A stretch of DNA of 64,000 bases, taken from Plazaster borealis (lineage: Eukaryota > Echinodermata > Asteroidea > Forcipulatida > Labidiasteridae). The notes below the pieces were generated by a model, which did not search any database, was not told the DNA's origin, and saw only the letters and a program-made list of their open reading frames with translations. Made by a program: the position numbers and the translations under genes. The stretch covers positions 930,001 to 994,000 of the forward strand of contig CM037470.1 of the NCBI GenBank assembly GCA_021014325.1. Reading direction: 5' to 3'. Of the stretch, positions 10,274-21,994 are shown piece after piece. How positions within the stretch are numbered: the stretch's first letter is position 1; each line of letters opens with the position of its first letter.

Positions 10274-11017
10274 GTACTTTTAGTACTTCCAAAGGAGTGT
10301 TGGTGGCTGACCCCCCCCCCCTCTGCCCCCTCGTCACGGTGACGGAACAAGTAGCAAGACCCACCCGCTGCCAACGAGTCGCTCAATAATTGACACGGCT
10401 AAAACACAAGATAATTCAAACACTGTTGGCAGTTTCTTTGGTTACCGTTTGCACTTTGCACTGAACCTTTAGAAAAGTGTTCACTAATCACACAACATGT
10501 TGCTGTCTCGTCAGCTATCGCCTCTTAATTAAGTCATTCCCTTTCATATAGGTTTGTAGTTGTGATTAGAATTTGTCTGAATACTTCAGGAACCAGGATG
10601 GAAAGATACACGAGTCGAGGGGACAAGATTTCGTGAAGTAGCAATAGCAGCTTGTCACTGATTGAACTATTGTCGGAACAAATAGATTGGGTCCGTTTTG
10701 ATTATTATTTGAATTTGATGTTGTGAAGAGATCTAAAATGAGAGCCAAAGTCCGCTGTACAGTTGTCAATAAGTGTAGGTTTTGTCATTTCAATCTGTGG
10801 TGGAGGGGAGGAGGTGATGATTAACATCGAAGCTTATGTTTGGAGGCAATTGTTCATGATTAATTACTCATCAAATGGCTGTAAAATTGTGTAATTTGAG
10901 TGAGGTTCTGCGAGAGGGGGTGTTAATTCGATTTTAATATTATATGGGAATTGATCGGCTGTTGCAAACTGCTTACTAACCAAAAGGACCTATGGTATAA
11001 ATGCAAAAGTTAGTTAA

Positions 11018-11165
11018 TGGCCTGACGTTTTGACCCTATAGCAGAGTCTTTCTCGAAAAGAATAGAATGGCCTCTCGAAAAGAAAGACTCGGCTAGGGTC
11101 GAAAAGAAAGACTCTGCTAGGGTCAAAAAGAAAGATCAGCTATAGGGTCGAAACGTCGGGACATT
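11018..11165. repeat. Head-to-head cluster of Penelope-type P1 end motifs
   Basis: The P1 end (CCTGACGTTTTGACCCTA) appears inverted at the left. It is followed by three or four tandem direct copies of the AAAGACTC-GCTAGGGTC-AAA motif, ending in GGGTCGAAACGTCGGG at the right. The whole forms a roughly 145-base imperfect palindrome with a multiplied hairpin unit. Confidence 0.7.
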
Positions 11166-11779
11166 GACTTACTATTTTTTAGATCTTAAAATGTTAGCTT
11201 ATGAAATTGGCTTATTACTGCGGGTTTTAAGCTGGTGCCATTCATCATTTTTTTGGTTAAAACTATGAAAGGTAGGCCCCCTATGTTATATTTTCAAACA
11301 AAAATTGCATGCAATTAGTTTGATTAAAATGTCCCAAATGATAATGCTTTGAATCGCAACAGCTACTGTTTCTAAAGTTGTATATCATTATTTTGTCTCC
11401 AAAAGGTCGGCATCTGAGCTGCTTCTGAATAATCCATCATCCAATGTTACCATGGTAACATGGATCAGTTTACAATTATTCCAGAGCTTGTTAAAACAAA
11501 GCCATTATTCTTGGGGGTTAATATATAAATTATCTGTTCCCATCAAAATGAATGAAAGGCGAGGGAAACTATAAAAGCCACAGCAAAACCAAGAATTATT
11601 AGTCTGCGTGCATACACAAAGGGATTTATTTAATTGTGTTTATTTTAACCGTAAACAATCAATATTTCAATTCGAGCCGTCTTCCTTAATCAGAGATGTG
11701 AGTGAACCTGTGTGGGTTGAACTTACTCTGGGCGGGCGGGGAGGAGGAAATCCAAATGTCTCTCACCTTAACTATCTTC

Positions 11780-12190
11780 TTCGGGCCAAGTGGCCCATAA
11801 GGCTGCAAGGTTTCCTCTCTGCCTCACCGGTCGCTGGCTACAGGCTTAGCTTCGCCCCTGGACCGTCTCCAGGTTGTTTTAGGGCGTCCCACTTTCCTCC
11901 TGCCTTCTGGACACAATGTTAATGCAGTCATACAGTGGCAGTTATCATCCATTCTTAGGATATCGCCAATCCATTTCCAACGTCTTGCCTCAACTTTCTC
12001 AGTGTCCTTTTCATCTTGGTTTTCTGTAGATGTCATTGTTGGATATGACATACTCTTCTCAAACATTTGAAAAGAAAAGTATCAAATTTCTTATTGTCTC
12101 CTTCGTTTATTTTCCATGTCTCGCAGCCACATAATAACACTGATATGACAAGTGATTTGAACAGTCTTAACTTGGTTTTCAATAAAAAAA
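11780..12190 (-). pseudogene. LINE reverse-transcriptase C-terminal fragment
   Basis: On the minus strand, from about 12190, the frame reads LFKSLVISVLLCGCETW and then NKKFDTFLFKCLRR. After a frame change near 12060 it continues with RRWKWIGDILRMDD and GRRKVGRPKTTWRR. This succession (CGCETW, the K/R-rich CLRR segment, RRWxWIGHxLR, GRPxTTWRR) is the conserved tail downstream of the reverse transcriptase in several non-LTR retrotransposon clades. The fragment is 5'-truncated and frameshifted, so it is a dead copy. The clade (RTE, CR1 or another) is not decided by so short a piece. Confidence 0.8.
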
Positions 12191-12515
12191 ACCACCATCA
12201 ACTCATTCCAGATATAAATAATAAAGAATTTGCTTTAATTCACTAAAAAAAAAAGCATAGGCATGTTTTTAAAAACGAGATTATCCGTTAAAATAGCAAC
12301 AAGTTGTCTGGTTACATGATGAGCATTGCACTGCATCCAAACCTTTTGTATACATGAAACACAACACAAGGTGACATGACGTGATGTATACGTCATCACT
12401 TGATGGGGTTTGAGAACGTGATTCATTTCAACCACCCATGGATACGAGGCAGCACAATAGTTATAACTGCTTCATGTTGATAAACATTACCACTTTGATC
12501 ATAAACCATTGATAT

Positions 12516-12839
12516 TAAAGACACTGGACACCTTTGGTAATTGTCAAAGACCAGTCTTCTCACTTGGTGCATCTCAACATATGCACAAAATAACAAACCT
12601 GTGAAAATTTGAGCTCAATTGGTCATCAAAGTTGCAAGAAAATGATGAAAGAAAAAACACCCTTGTCACACTTGTCTCACAGAAATTACTTTTTTTTCTC
12701 AAAAACGACGTTACTTCAGAGGGAGCCGTTTCTCACAATGTTTTATACTATCAACAGCTCTCCATTGATCGTTAACAAGTAAGTTTTTATGCTAACAATT
12801 ATTTTGAGTAATTACCAATTTATTGTCCAGTGCCTTTAA
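12516..12839. mobile_element. GTACAC-family MITE, type A
   Basis: Left end TTAAAGACACTGGACACCTT, right end GTCCAGTGCCTTTA, with inner landmarks ACCTGTGAAAATTTGAGCTC, CTCAAAAACGACGTTACTTC and ATACTATCAACAGCTCTCC. The same architecture recurs at 15408, 30698, 35983 and 46254 (some in reverse). No coding capacity. Confidence 0.8.
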
Positions 12840-13032
12840 TAATGGTGGTGCAGTGTATTCGATGAAAGGGAAGATTTATTTATCATTTTCTATCGATGTT
12901 AACTTTACTCGCCATTGCCCTATAGATTTGTCACCCGACCACGACTCTGTCCCTTGACCTCAGTAGTGTCGTCTTCAAACCATGCAGCAAACTTTTAACG
13001 CAACATTTAAATGAAATAAAAAGTCGAAGCCA

Positions 13033-13430
13033 TTAAAGGGACTGTATACGTTTGGTAATTGGAACCCACTATTTGTTTGAATCTTATAGTTTTAGATATA
13101 TACCATTAAACTAACCTGTGAAAATTTCATTTCAAAAGGTGGTAGCGTTTTTGAGATATTGCCGAAAATCTGGAGAGGTTAATGTCCACGCAGGAAGAAT
13201 AATCTGCAATTGGAATACACACTCTGAGAAACGTTACTGCAGTATAAACGCTTCTCAGATTCAAATTTTGGGGGATAAAAAGTGATATATTTTTCCACAA
13301 CCGCAATACTTCAAAGTGAAAAGTTTCTCATAATGCATTATACTATCCAAAGCTGCTGTACTTCTTACCAAGTAAGTTTTTATTGCCATTAATTTTCAGA
13401 GTCATTACCAAACGTATACAGACCCTTCAA
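13033..13430. mobile_element. GTACAC-family MITE, type B
   Basis: The ends TTAAAGGGACTGTATACGTT and AACGTATACAGACCCTT are inverted repeats about 395 bases apart. Type B landmarks are TTGAGATATTGCCGAAAATC and GTCCACGCAGGAAGAATAAT. Further type B copies lie at 37110-37490 and 40566-40880, with a partial copy at 51591. Confidence 0.8.
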
Positions 13431-15045
13431 GAATGTAACACAAAATGACATAGGATTTGAGGCATTGCTTGGTGGATATCAATGTATATTAGGCTTGCGG
13501 TAACACCATGTAATGTGTTTATCTACTTTGCTGTGTAGATTTGTGTTCTTTGAGAACTTGTCTTGCTGTAATCTACTGCCGCGTCAAATAATGACGTTAA
13601 GTTTATAATTAATACATTATGCACATGACGTCACGAGAGTACGGCACCTTCTCACTGAGAGAAGGTTATACCGACCTTTGACCTAATCATCTTGGTCTAA
13701 TTGACCTTCATCATGGTGCGGCCACCTTGTTCTTCTTCTATTTGACCCAATGTATAACCAAACCGAGGCTAGAAGAAAAAACCCTGTCTGGTCCCTTTCA
13801 TGATATGAGAATTAGAACTGCCAGTGTCACTGTTGTATGCAGGGTACCTGACACAGACGACTGTAGCATAATAAAGGTATATAGTAAGAAGAATCAAACC
13901 TCAGTCCTTATTCTAAAAAAATTACAGGACAATAAACCCCTTACATTGGCCGCCATCGCTGAAGTCAAACAAAAGTTTGGTCTTCATTTGACAACAGTGA
14001 GGGCACTGTTTGGGTCTCATGACGTCATAATGCAAGGGCTCTATACTTCATTAAATGAACACATTATTATTTCTTTATTGTGTATCGACGACGTGAAATT
14101 CTGATTTGATGGGGGATGAATCAAAAGGTTGGTTTTACGAGATGCATGAACGTGCTCTTATAACAAAAAATATCATCTTTCTGCTGGATAACATGTTGTA
14201 GAACACCATTTGCACTAGATGGTTGTAACTTTCGATAACTTAATCAGTCTTTCGAGCACAGCTTGATTTAACAGTTTAAGTCAACACTCAATACATCGTC
14301 AGTTTGTACAAAATCAGAATCCCGCCCTAATTCAGTGCAGTTTGATGTTTGGTTTGGATTGAACAAACTCAATTATTGGTCACAACGGAAACAAAGTAAA
14401 CATGCAGTCTTCCGCAATACGAAATAATATATTAATAAACATATTTTTTTTAAAGAAATAGATAATTATTGATTGTTACCATTTACTGGTTTTGTCCTTT
14501 GTCTTTGTAGGTGTTAATTGTGTACCCTTCTTAAAAGTGTTCCCCGGACTCAGAAATTAACAATAACCAGAAAGAGAGCTGTTGCCAGAGAGGTCATGGA
14601 TGTGTTATGGCAATGTGTGAGTGGGAAGTTTTCGGAATTATCGGTTTTTTTCTAAAGCTGCACTGAATAGACTTTGATTACAATACAATGATTAAATTGA
14701 TTTCAATCTCTCTATGCATTGTCTTTATTGGTGTCTGACAATGAGTGGTTTTGAAGTCTCGCATGTTTAAAATTCGGACCTGTTAATTGTCTACGCAATT
14801 TTGTTTCATTCAAGAGGGACTACAGAGCTTCCGAAGTGTTGAAATACGAGCGGTACTTGCATTTTATTTGTTATAGAATTTGAGTTTAGATCAATTAATG
14901 ATTTTTGGTTTATAACCACAAGTGTACACGAATTGTATTGAAGAGAGAATACGTAAGCCTACGCGTTTATTTGTATTTATTTATTTATTTATTATTTTCA
15001 TCTCATGTATTTTATTTTGGATTTTGGCAACAAATCATTTGAACA

Positions 15046-15410
15046 TTAAAGGGAGGGTATACTTTTGGTAATAGCTCCACAAATTAATGACCACAAAAAC
15101 TTACTATAGGTAAAGACCACCGGACAGCTGCTAATACTATAATTATTTTTTGGAATCGGCATAGAGAAAGAGGTAAATTTTTCACCAAAACATTTGAATC
15201 TGAGAAAGGCTTCAGAGTATGATTTCTTTCTAGGGCATCCAACACTTTTATATGCAACACATTTTGTTTGGGGTTTTTTCCCCATTATTTTCTTGCAACT
15301 TCGATGACCAATTGAGCCCAAGTTTTCACAGGTTTGTTATTTTACGTATTATGTTAGAATACACCATGATACTGGTCTTTGACAATTACCAAAAGTATAC
15401 CCTGCCTTAA
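15046..15410. mobile_element. GTACAC-family MITE, type C
   Basis: The ends TTAAAGGGAGGGTATACTTT and AAAAGTATACCCTGCCTTAA are near-perfect inverted repeats 365 bases apart. The inner sequence resembles type A in part (the reverse complement of CAATTGGTCATC and a TTGACAATTACC stretch). It abuts the next element with almost no spacer. Confidence 0.75.
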
Positions 15411-15787
15411 TGACACTGGACACCTTTGTCAAAGACCAGTCTTCTCACTTGGTGTTTCTCAACATATGCACAAAATAACAAACCTGTGAAAATTTGAACT
15501 CAATTGGTCATCGTAGTTGCGAGATAATAATGGAAGAAAAAACACCCTTGTCACACGAAGTTTGTGCTTTCAGATGCTTGATTTCGATACCTCACGCGTG
15601 AGGTCTCGAAATGAATTCAAATATTTTACTGAGAAATTATTTTTTTTTCTCAAAAACGACGTTACTTCAAAGGGAGCCGTTTCTCACAATGTTTTATACT
15701 ATCAACAGCTCTCCATTGATCGTTACCAAGTAAGTTTTTATGCTAACAATTATTTTGAGTAATTACCAAACGTGTACAGTGCCTTTA
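15408..15787. mobile_element. GTACAC-family MITE, type A, adjacent copy
   Basis: Left end AATGACACTGGACACCTTTG, right end AACGTGTACAGTGCCTTTA. It is near-identical over long stretches to the copy at 12516-12839. It also carries an inner 16-base palindrome, ACCTCACGCGTGAGGT (about 15589-15604). Directly joined to the preceding element. Confidence 0.8.
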
Positions 15788-16732
15788 AAGGGATGTGCTT
15801 CGTACTATCTTGTCCATAATGCCATGTCAAAGTTCGTAAAATAAATCACCTGATACACCTGTTACTATCCCCTATACCCGCTGGCTGACACTGACATCTT
15901 TGTCGTGTTCCAAGTCATGCAATAGCAATAATTGAATACGAGTCTCGATACGCCAAAAAGGGACCAGACTTTTATCTAATTTCAACCTCGGTTTGGTGCA
16001 ACATGATTTGAAGAGAATGGCCGCACCTCACGGCGTGTTGACAAACATTCACCTCCCTTATTTTTATCACCTTCAACCTCGATCCTTAAATCAATGCACC
16101 CTTCCATCTCTTGTAATATTGCCAAGTTGATATCGCGCCACTAATTACTGTACAAAGAAGAAAACATCTAGCTGTCATCCATCGAGTTTAACCGAGCGCC
16201 GCAGCCGAGCAACGGCCGACATTTGATCTGTTTCCCGGGTGCTTATGAAGCACGTCAACACGGCCAGCCCTGCTTCGACATACTGACTGATGACTTCTTC
16301 TTCCTGCCTCTGCGGTAGTAAATTTCTGTATTTTCCTGTGTGCAATCAATGTTTGAACAAACTGTGTTTTATGACGTCCGGGTTGATAAATTGTCTCATC
16401 TGATTGGGGGGGGGGGTGCTTTTATTTACGTCGTTGGGACTTGCAATAGAGAAGCGAAGTCGACGGATTTTAGGTTCCTTTAGCCAAGTACCCCGACACG
16501 TTCATGTCACACTTCATCGACGTAGACTCTCTCAGCCGGTGCCGACCAGGAGCCATGGTTTCAATGAGGTCCTAACTCTGCTTCAAGGGGTGATTTAGTG
16601 GGGGCAGGAAAAAAAATCTGCTAGCATCCCTTGTGTACACAAAACGGTAATTAATTGTCAATGGTACACACTCAGTAACCAAATAATTATTATAAAACTT
16701 GTTAAAAACAAAATCATTGAGAAAGTGCATTG

Positions 16733-16984
16733 GGTGGTCGGGTTGGCGTAGTATCTTTCCTCGCCTTCCACCTCTATAGGACCTCGGTTCGAATCACGCC
16801 GGGGCACTACGTGGATTGGGTTTTCAGTCCCTACCTGACTGCGTGGGTTTTCCCCCGAATATTATTATCTCTGTGGTTTTCCTCCCACATTATCTAAAAC
16901 TGAAACTTCCTTCCTTGTCTTCTCTCCATTGGGTTCTTGGCTGTACGTTCGCTTTACTGAGAGTCCTTTGGCTTCATAATAAAA
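16733..16984 (+). mobile_element. tRNA-derived SINE
   Basis: The head has an A-box-like GGTTGGCGTAGTA and a perfect B-box GGTTCGAATC. The body has GTGGGTTTTCCCCCGAATAT, GGTTTTCCTCCCACAT and a tail near TTCATAATAAAATG. The body motifs recur in the SINE at 47590-47937. The acceptor stem is degenerate, so it is not a working tRNA gene. Confidence 0.7.
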
Positions 16985-17020
16985 TGAAACAAACCCCCTC
17001 ATAACCACTGACGTAACGGG

Positions 17021-17070
17021 GGGTGGGGGTGGGGGTGGGGTGGGGTGGGGTGGGGTGGGGTGGGGTGGGG
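17021..17070. repeat. (GGGGT)n tract
   Basis: About ten units of GGGGT or GGGGGT. The plus strand could form a G-quadruplex, though no function is implied by the sequence alone. Confidence 0.9.
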
Positions 17071-17526
17071 AAGGGCGGTATGCAAGCTCGTAACCGGTGG
17101 AAAACCATTATAGGCGTGTGCTGGCAACGTAATGTTCGTTGCAAAAAATGTCCCTCTCTTATAAAAATGCTTGATTCAGACATGACTCAAAAAAGCAAAT
17201 ATTAATCAATTTTTAATAAAACTACCTTACCACTTTTGACGACATTGTGTGAAAATTTCCACCTTGTGATTTTCTTTTGACCGTGGGATAAACCGACCTA
17301 CAAATACAACATCGAGACGTGATCAAACAGAGATAAGTCGCGAGTTCGTGCGTGTCTTATAGTTTAGCTTGTCACTTTTGATGAGTATCTCTGAAGATAG
17401 ACCAAAGTAATAATGTTTGGATAGTCAGTTTCTATGTGTGTCTAAAAATCTTAATGAAATTTGGGCGAGTCCTGTCAGCCTATACGGAAAAACACAATAC
17501 CATTCGAAGAGAAGCAAACATACTAT

Positions 17527-17718
17527 CAGGCGCGGATCCAGGGGGGGGCGTGGGGGGCGCACGCCCCCCCTTTTTCATATAAAAAAAAAATTAAAAATGA
17601 GGGAGAAAAGAAAAAAAGAGGGAGAGAGAGAGAAGGGGGGGGGGAATGGGAAAGGGAAGATTTTGCTGCTTGGTATATTTCCACGCCCCCCGTTTGGAAA
17701 ATCCTGGATCCGCCCCTG
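17527..17718. mobile_element. TIR element CAGGSGCGGATCC with 5-bp target duplication
   Basis: The ends CAGGCGCGGATCCAGG and CCTGGATCCGCCCCTG are inverted repeats. The element is flanked by ACTAT on both sides (17522-17526 and 17719-17723). The 192-base interior is purine-rich with no credible coding frame. Elements with this CAGGGGCGGATCC end are common in animal genomes. Confidence 0.8.
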
Positions 17719-17939
17719 ACTATGAACGCATGACAACGGCACTTTGATCGGTTGTTACCTGAGTTGGAACAGTCTAAAGTAAAAGGTCTGTCGACTTCTT
17801 CAAAAGAGAAATTTGCAGGCGATGGCGCTGTTGACATTTTCTTCAACACGGTCTCTCGGTTAGAACAAATAATTGGAAAGACAGTCCATGATGCTTGACA
17901 GACCTAGTGGGTATTGTGTGTGAGCAGGTTTGCAATAGC

Positions 17940-18066
17940 CCCCTCTATTGGCCAACGTAATCGTCCAGGCAACAAAAGCTTGTAAAGCCACGCCAAGTAT
18001 CGCGAGAAACACCGGTGTTTCACAGCAGCAGTTGTTCTACAGTCTGTGAAACAGGCAAGTCATAAC
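17940..18066 (+). promoter_or_regulatory. Likely POLR2H promoter and 5' untranslated region
   Basis: No TATA box is seen. Visible motifs are an inverted CCAAT box (ATTGGCC near 17949), GGCAACAAAAG resembling an RFX half-site (near 17972), and TCGCGAGA at 18000-18007, the core of a palindromic motif common in animal housekeeping promoters. Placement next to the start codon at 18067 supports the reading. The transcription start itself cannot be seen. Confidence 0.4.
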
Positions 18067-18139
18067 ATGTCCGGTGTACTTTTTGAGGATATTTTCGATG
18101 TGAAGGACATCGATCCAGATGGAAAGAAATTCGACAGAG
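18067..18139 (+). CDS. POLR2H: RNA polymerase subunit RPB8 (RPABC3), coding exon 1
   Basis: RPB8 is the small OB-fold subunit shared by nuclear RNA polymerases I, II and III. This exon encodes residues 1-24, starting [16 protein letters not shown] and ending KKFDR plus one base of codon 25. It ends at a perfect G|GTAAGTG donor (phase 1). The match to animal RPB8 N termini is nearly residue for residue, with conservative changes only. The ATG is the first in frame with this block and lies where family starts are found. It continues in phase into the exon at 44245, across a 26.1-kb intron. Confidence 0.95.
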
Positions 18140-18293
18140 GTAAGTGTTTGAATCGCTTTTTATTTCTGTCGGTAAAAATTCCTGGCTAATCGTCAGCTCA
18201 AGGCGATTGTCGGATATATTGAAAGATCCTCGTGTGCGCCCATGGGCGGCGCCATGTTGGAAATACTTCGAGTGTGTGTCATGAGTGAACGTA

Positions 18294-18319
18294 GGCGGAC
18301 AAGTTGAGGCTTGTCCGCC
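18294..18319. repeat. Short perfect hairpin in intron 1
   Basis: GGCGGACAAG, a six-base loop, then CTTGTCCGCC: a perfect 10-base stem 155 bases after the exon 1 donor. It could form in the pre-mRNA. No known element matches. Confidence 0.6.
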
Positions 18320-18516
18320 GAGCACAATTCCTCGGTGATCTCACGGTTCTGAAACGTTTTCGGACTGAATTGGACATGAAGTGAAGTAGACATACGGTTA
18401 AGCGGTTTGCTTTATTTTTTGGGTCCATTTTTTGCACCGTTCATAGTTCTTCATTTTTTCAGTCATCGTACAGTTGCTGGAACATTTGTAAACATGAATT
18501 GCTCAACACAGTACCA

Positions 18517-18572
18517 TCTGTCACTGTCACTGTCAGTGTCACTGTCAGTAGTGTCGGTGTCATTGTCAATGT
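18517..18572. repeat. Degenerate GTCACT/GTCAGT hexamer repeat
   Basis: About nine imperfect units on the theme TGTCACTGTCAGTGTCACTG. A simple tandem repeat without coding meaning. Confidence 0.8.
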
Positions 18573-19594
18573 AAAAATGTTTTTGTGCACAGTGCACCAA
18601 CAATCATTACAATACATGTAGGTGCACCGAAGTACGATGTGTATGGATGAGAACATTGGTTACACAAAAATAAATAAAACACGGACATTTTATAGCCTTG
18701 ATTGATTCATGATTGCAAATGCAATTGCAAGTCAAATGTCAACAGATGAGATGACAAAGTGGGTAAAAAACCTCCATGTTAGGACATCTATCCATGGGAT
18801 GAGTTGATCTTTGCATGGTCTTCTTCTTGCGATCATCTTGAATGGTTTTGCAAGACTGAGTGTTGGATCGAGACGATGTTTTTCCTGGACCCTGCTGCTA
18901 CTGCTATAGTGCTACTACTAGTGCTAGTCAGGTCAACAACAGTGTTAAAAATTCAGGTAGGTTTACTGCGTCTAAGTATTTGCAATTTCATGATCATCCT
19001 CTTCTATTGTCTCGTCAGTACCCAGAAGTCCACAACCAGTTGGGTTATAGGTCCTACATGTACGAAGCACGGCGCTTACGTTTCTGGATCTGGTGTAATT
19101 TTCATCCATTTCTGTAGGCCTTGATGTCCATGTTTACCTGTTTTTTACTACATAATAAAAGGTAGTGAATTTTGCCAGTACCGGCTAACTTTTACTAGGA
19201 AACACTAAAGTACTAGCGGGCAGATCGTGTAGCGCCTTCTTTGATGTCTACAGGAGTACCAACATTTTTGCGGGGTGGAACCTTGTAATTTTAGGTTTTT
19301 TTTCATCCCGAATATATTTAAAAATTTACTCCTTTTCTTTCTCTGGGCCGTGGCTCCCGATAATATTTTTTACAAGAAAAATAAAGTTTGAAATTGTATA
19401 GACAGTTGAATCCCAACTTGCATGTCTTGTGAAGATGCAGTCACAATTACATTTTTTGCGTGGAACCAGACAAGCATTGTCATTGTAAAATGCTAAGCCC
19501 CAAAAAGTCTCCCAAAACAGTCACTGTTCATATTTATTAAGTTTCATTCCGGCTTTTAGCTTTACTAGCTAGAAGAAAGCCTGTGCCGGTGTGG

Positions 19595-19765
19595 CAGGAG
19601 ATTCTGTCCTCCCGGAGATTCTGTCCCCCCGGAGATTCTGTCCCCCCATAAGGCGAATTGTGTACAAAAAAGTTCTGAAAACACCCTCTTTTGAATCATC
19701 CTCCTCCAGCCCATGTTAATTTCCCGTATGGGGACAGAATTTCTGGGGGACATATTTCCCTATGA
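19595..19765. repeat. Inverted-arm element with CTGTCCCCCCGGAGATT direct repeats
   Basis: The left side has three tandem copies of GGAGATTCTGTCCCCCC. The right side has the complementary theme GGGGACAGAATTTCTGGGGG. The architecture (direct repeats within opposed arms) parallels the element around the telomeric tract at 63195-63365, with a different sequence. Confidence 0.55.
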
Positions 19766-20834
19766 TACCGGTAAAATATCCAATGCCTAATAAAAACCAA
19801 AGCAAATCTAATCACTAGGTTGTCAGAAATGGCTTTGTTTTTATAAAAGGAAGGATGCTTTTAACAGCTAATTTATTTAGGTGGTTTAATATTGTGCCCT
19901 TCAAGATTTTCCCTGGAATGCTCAATCGCTCAAACACCCAGCAGGGTGGATATATATGTGCATTACAACTAAGTCTTATTGTTATTATTAAACAAGTTGA
20001 CAATTCTCTGTACATGCTGAAAAGCTCTGTCTATAACCACTGGGTTTGTTAAATACCGCCCTCAAGAGGGTAAGGTTGGTTAGTGTGACTCTCTGTTAAT
20101 CCAGCCCTAGTATTTAACTAGACTTAATTTCAAGTCTTAAGATTTTGGTTATTTATCAACATCAGCCATGCAAAACTCCCCACGCTGATTGGCTATCATG
20201 CCCTCTAACTCGCGATCTCAGACTTGACCCTCTGTGTGTATTCATTTATGCACAACTGAAATTTACAAACAGAAACAACATCAATGCCAGAGAGGTGGCC
20301 AATCAGGAGGTCACAAAACCCCGTTGGTCACCTCTATTTCAACAAGGTTATAACCACATCAGCATTTTCTTTTAAATCTCATTGTTGTGTGTAGTTCTTG
20401 GTTATGATATTTACAATTTAAAAACTAAAATAATGAAAGATTTTTAAATATTGATAAAATATCTGATTCTAACTAGTCGAAAAACTGGAATTGGAATTTC
20501 GGAGGTATTTTCTTCCAACATTTTTATTTATTTTGAATTTAAAAATCAGAATAAAACCCCCAGAATCGATTTGTTTTCCATCCAAATGCTGCAAGTTGAG
20601 TTACTGAGCAGTGGCAGAATGTATTTTTCAAATAGTGCATCAATCCTGTGATGAACGTTATCAATCAGATTGGTCTGTCCGCTTTTAGACTAAATCGCCA
20701 TGTAGGGTGTATGCAGAGAAAGGAGGCTCTCTGTCCTTTCTCTATGGTACAAACCGATGAACAAGATTCCCAAGTCTGTGATCGAAGGTTAATGTCGGGG
20801 GGGGGGGGGGGCGGGGGGTTAATCCACACGAGGG

Positions 20835-20965
20835 CGCTGTTTCAGGCATTGCTCTATTGATGGCTATCAGGTAGTCCAAACGAACATGATCACAGACTTG
20901 GATTGCCCAATGAACAGCCTCTTTTTTACCTCTAGGCGAGGGCGCCCTACTCAAATGAGGTCATG
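20835..20965. repeat. Dispersed repeat V, copy 1
   Basis: ACCTCTAGGCGAGGGCGCCC, preceded by AATGAACAGCC and followed by TCAAATGA, recurs at 27885-27950 with the same flanks. That shows a dispersed family. A poly-G run of about 14 lies just left of it. Confidence 0.55.
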
Positions 20966-21535
20966 TGAAAAGGTCTATACAGATGCATACATTTAGATGT
21001 TTCGCCCATCCAAACATATGCACCAGCCCAGACAGCTATAAGGAACAAGGAAACTGAAAAATAAACTTGGACTTGTGCCAAGTGAATCACATGACCAGAA
21101 CTGGAACACTATCATGACTATGGACAAGTCACATGGCCGTGACACGCTTGTTTTTGCCCATTGGGTGTGTCTCTCATTCCATTGCACCATGCTGTTGCAG
21201 TGTTTTATCTAGTGTTCTGATCTTAGTGCCTGTTGTGTTCATTACATTAGGCCTCTGAGCCAAAGATAAAATTGTATTACGAAGAAGTTGCAGGTGTCTT
21301 TGTTTATAAATAAACACTTCATAAAAATGTTAGGAGTGTGTCTCACACCAAGTGAAGAAATTGTCTTTGTTTAAGATACTACATGATGTAATTTTTTTTG
21401 AAAGGACAATTCATTCCAATTCTCTATTTTCAAATAAACACTCTAATACACTGTACAAGTGTTGTAATCATTTTGTCAAACAAGGGCGGTCAAGTTTTCA
21501 TTAAAAACACTGAAAAATTGGACAGGGATTGTGTG

Positions 21536-21705
21536 CACATCAGGCATGGAATATCATCTTTGAGAGGGCAAGGCCATTTTTATTTTACGAAGGGCAGATT
21601 AATTGGAAAATCTTAAGAAACTTTTGAAGGGCACCAAGACCAAGACCAGGGGCAACAGGGGCTGTTGCCTCCGTGTACCTCTAGGCTTGGCACATGCTAA
21701 TAAAC
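21536..21705. repeat. Dispersed repeat X, copy 1
   Basis: Landmarks in order: TTTCATCTTTGAGAGGGCAA (here with ATCATC), GGCCATTTTTATTTT, AAGGGCA, TTGGAAA, GGGCACCAAGGCCAAGACCA, CCTCCGTGT, AGGCTTG. Other copies lie at 26135-26295, 39148-39310, 41790-42115 (interrupted), 42190-42345, 53030-53190 and, as fragments, 24640, 29880, 47455 and 61780. Confidence 0.75.
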
Positions 21706-21994
21706 TTTACATCAATGAGAAATTTCAGACTTTTATCTGGAATTCAAATGTTTTCATATTTGCCCGGTGAAAAATAAAGATACTATACTGAGGATAATGC
21801 TGTTTGATTTAGTTGTACATGTATGCATGCTGAAGATACTGTTCATTGAAGCACCTTCAGGGATTACTGTAAATTACTAAAATGTGGAAATGCCGTCATT
21901 TCAACATACCTTCTAAAATTTAGATCCTACTGTAGTTTCAGACCTTTTTGTCAGCAATGACTGTCACCTCTGATTCTATAATGTTTAGGAAATT

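Larger units (their letters stand above)
8313..17939. other. Intergenic interval between the lectin gene and POLR2H
   Basis: Apart from the repeats listed at 9619, 10157, 11018, 11780, 12516, 13033, 15046, 15408, 16733, 17021 and 17527, I see no gene here. The blank stretches are 8313-9618, 9739-10156, 10271-11017, 11161-11779, 13431-15045 and 15788-16732. A 125-codon frame at 13727-14104 is within chance expectation for AT-rich DNA of this length and resembles no family that I recognise. The interval 16150-16330 is relatively GC-rich and repeat-free and could hold regulatory sequence, but no specific site was identified. Confidence 0.5.

Noticed and set aside
10156..10386. Poly-Gln or poly-Asn protein
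   Set aside because: A pure TTG/CAA microsatellite with no supporting exon structure.
13727..14104. 125-codon plus-strand frame
   Set aside because: One to three frames of this length are expected by chance in AT-rich DNA of this size. No family recognised; weak resemblance to transcription-factor C termini was not convincing.
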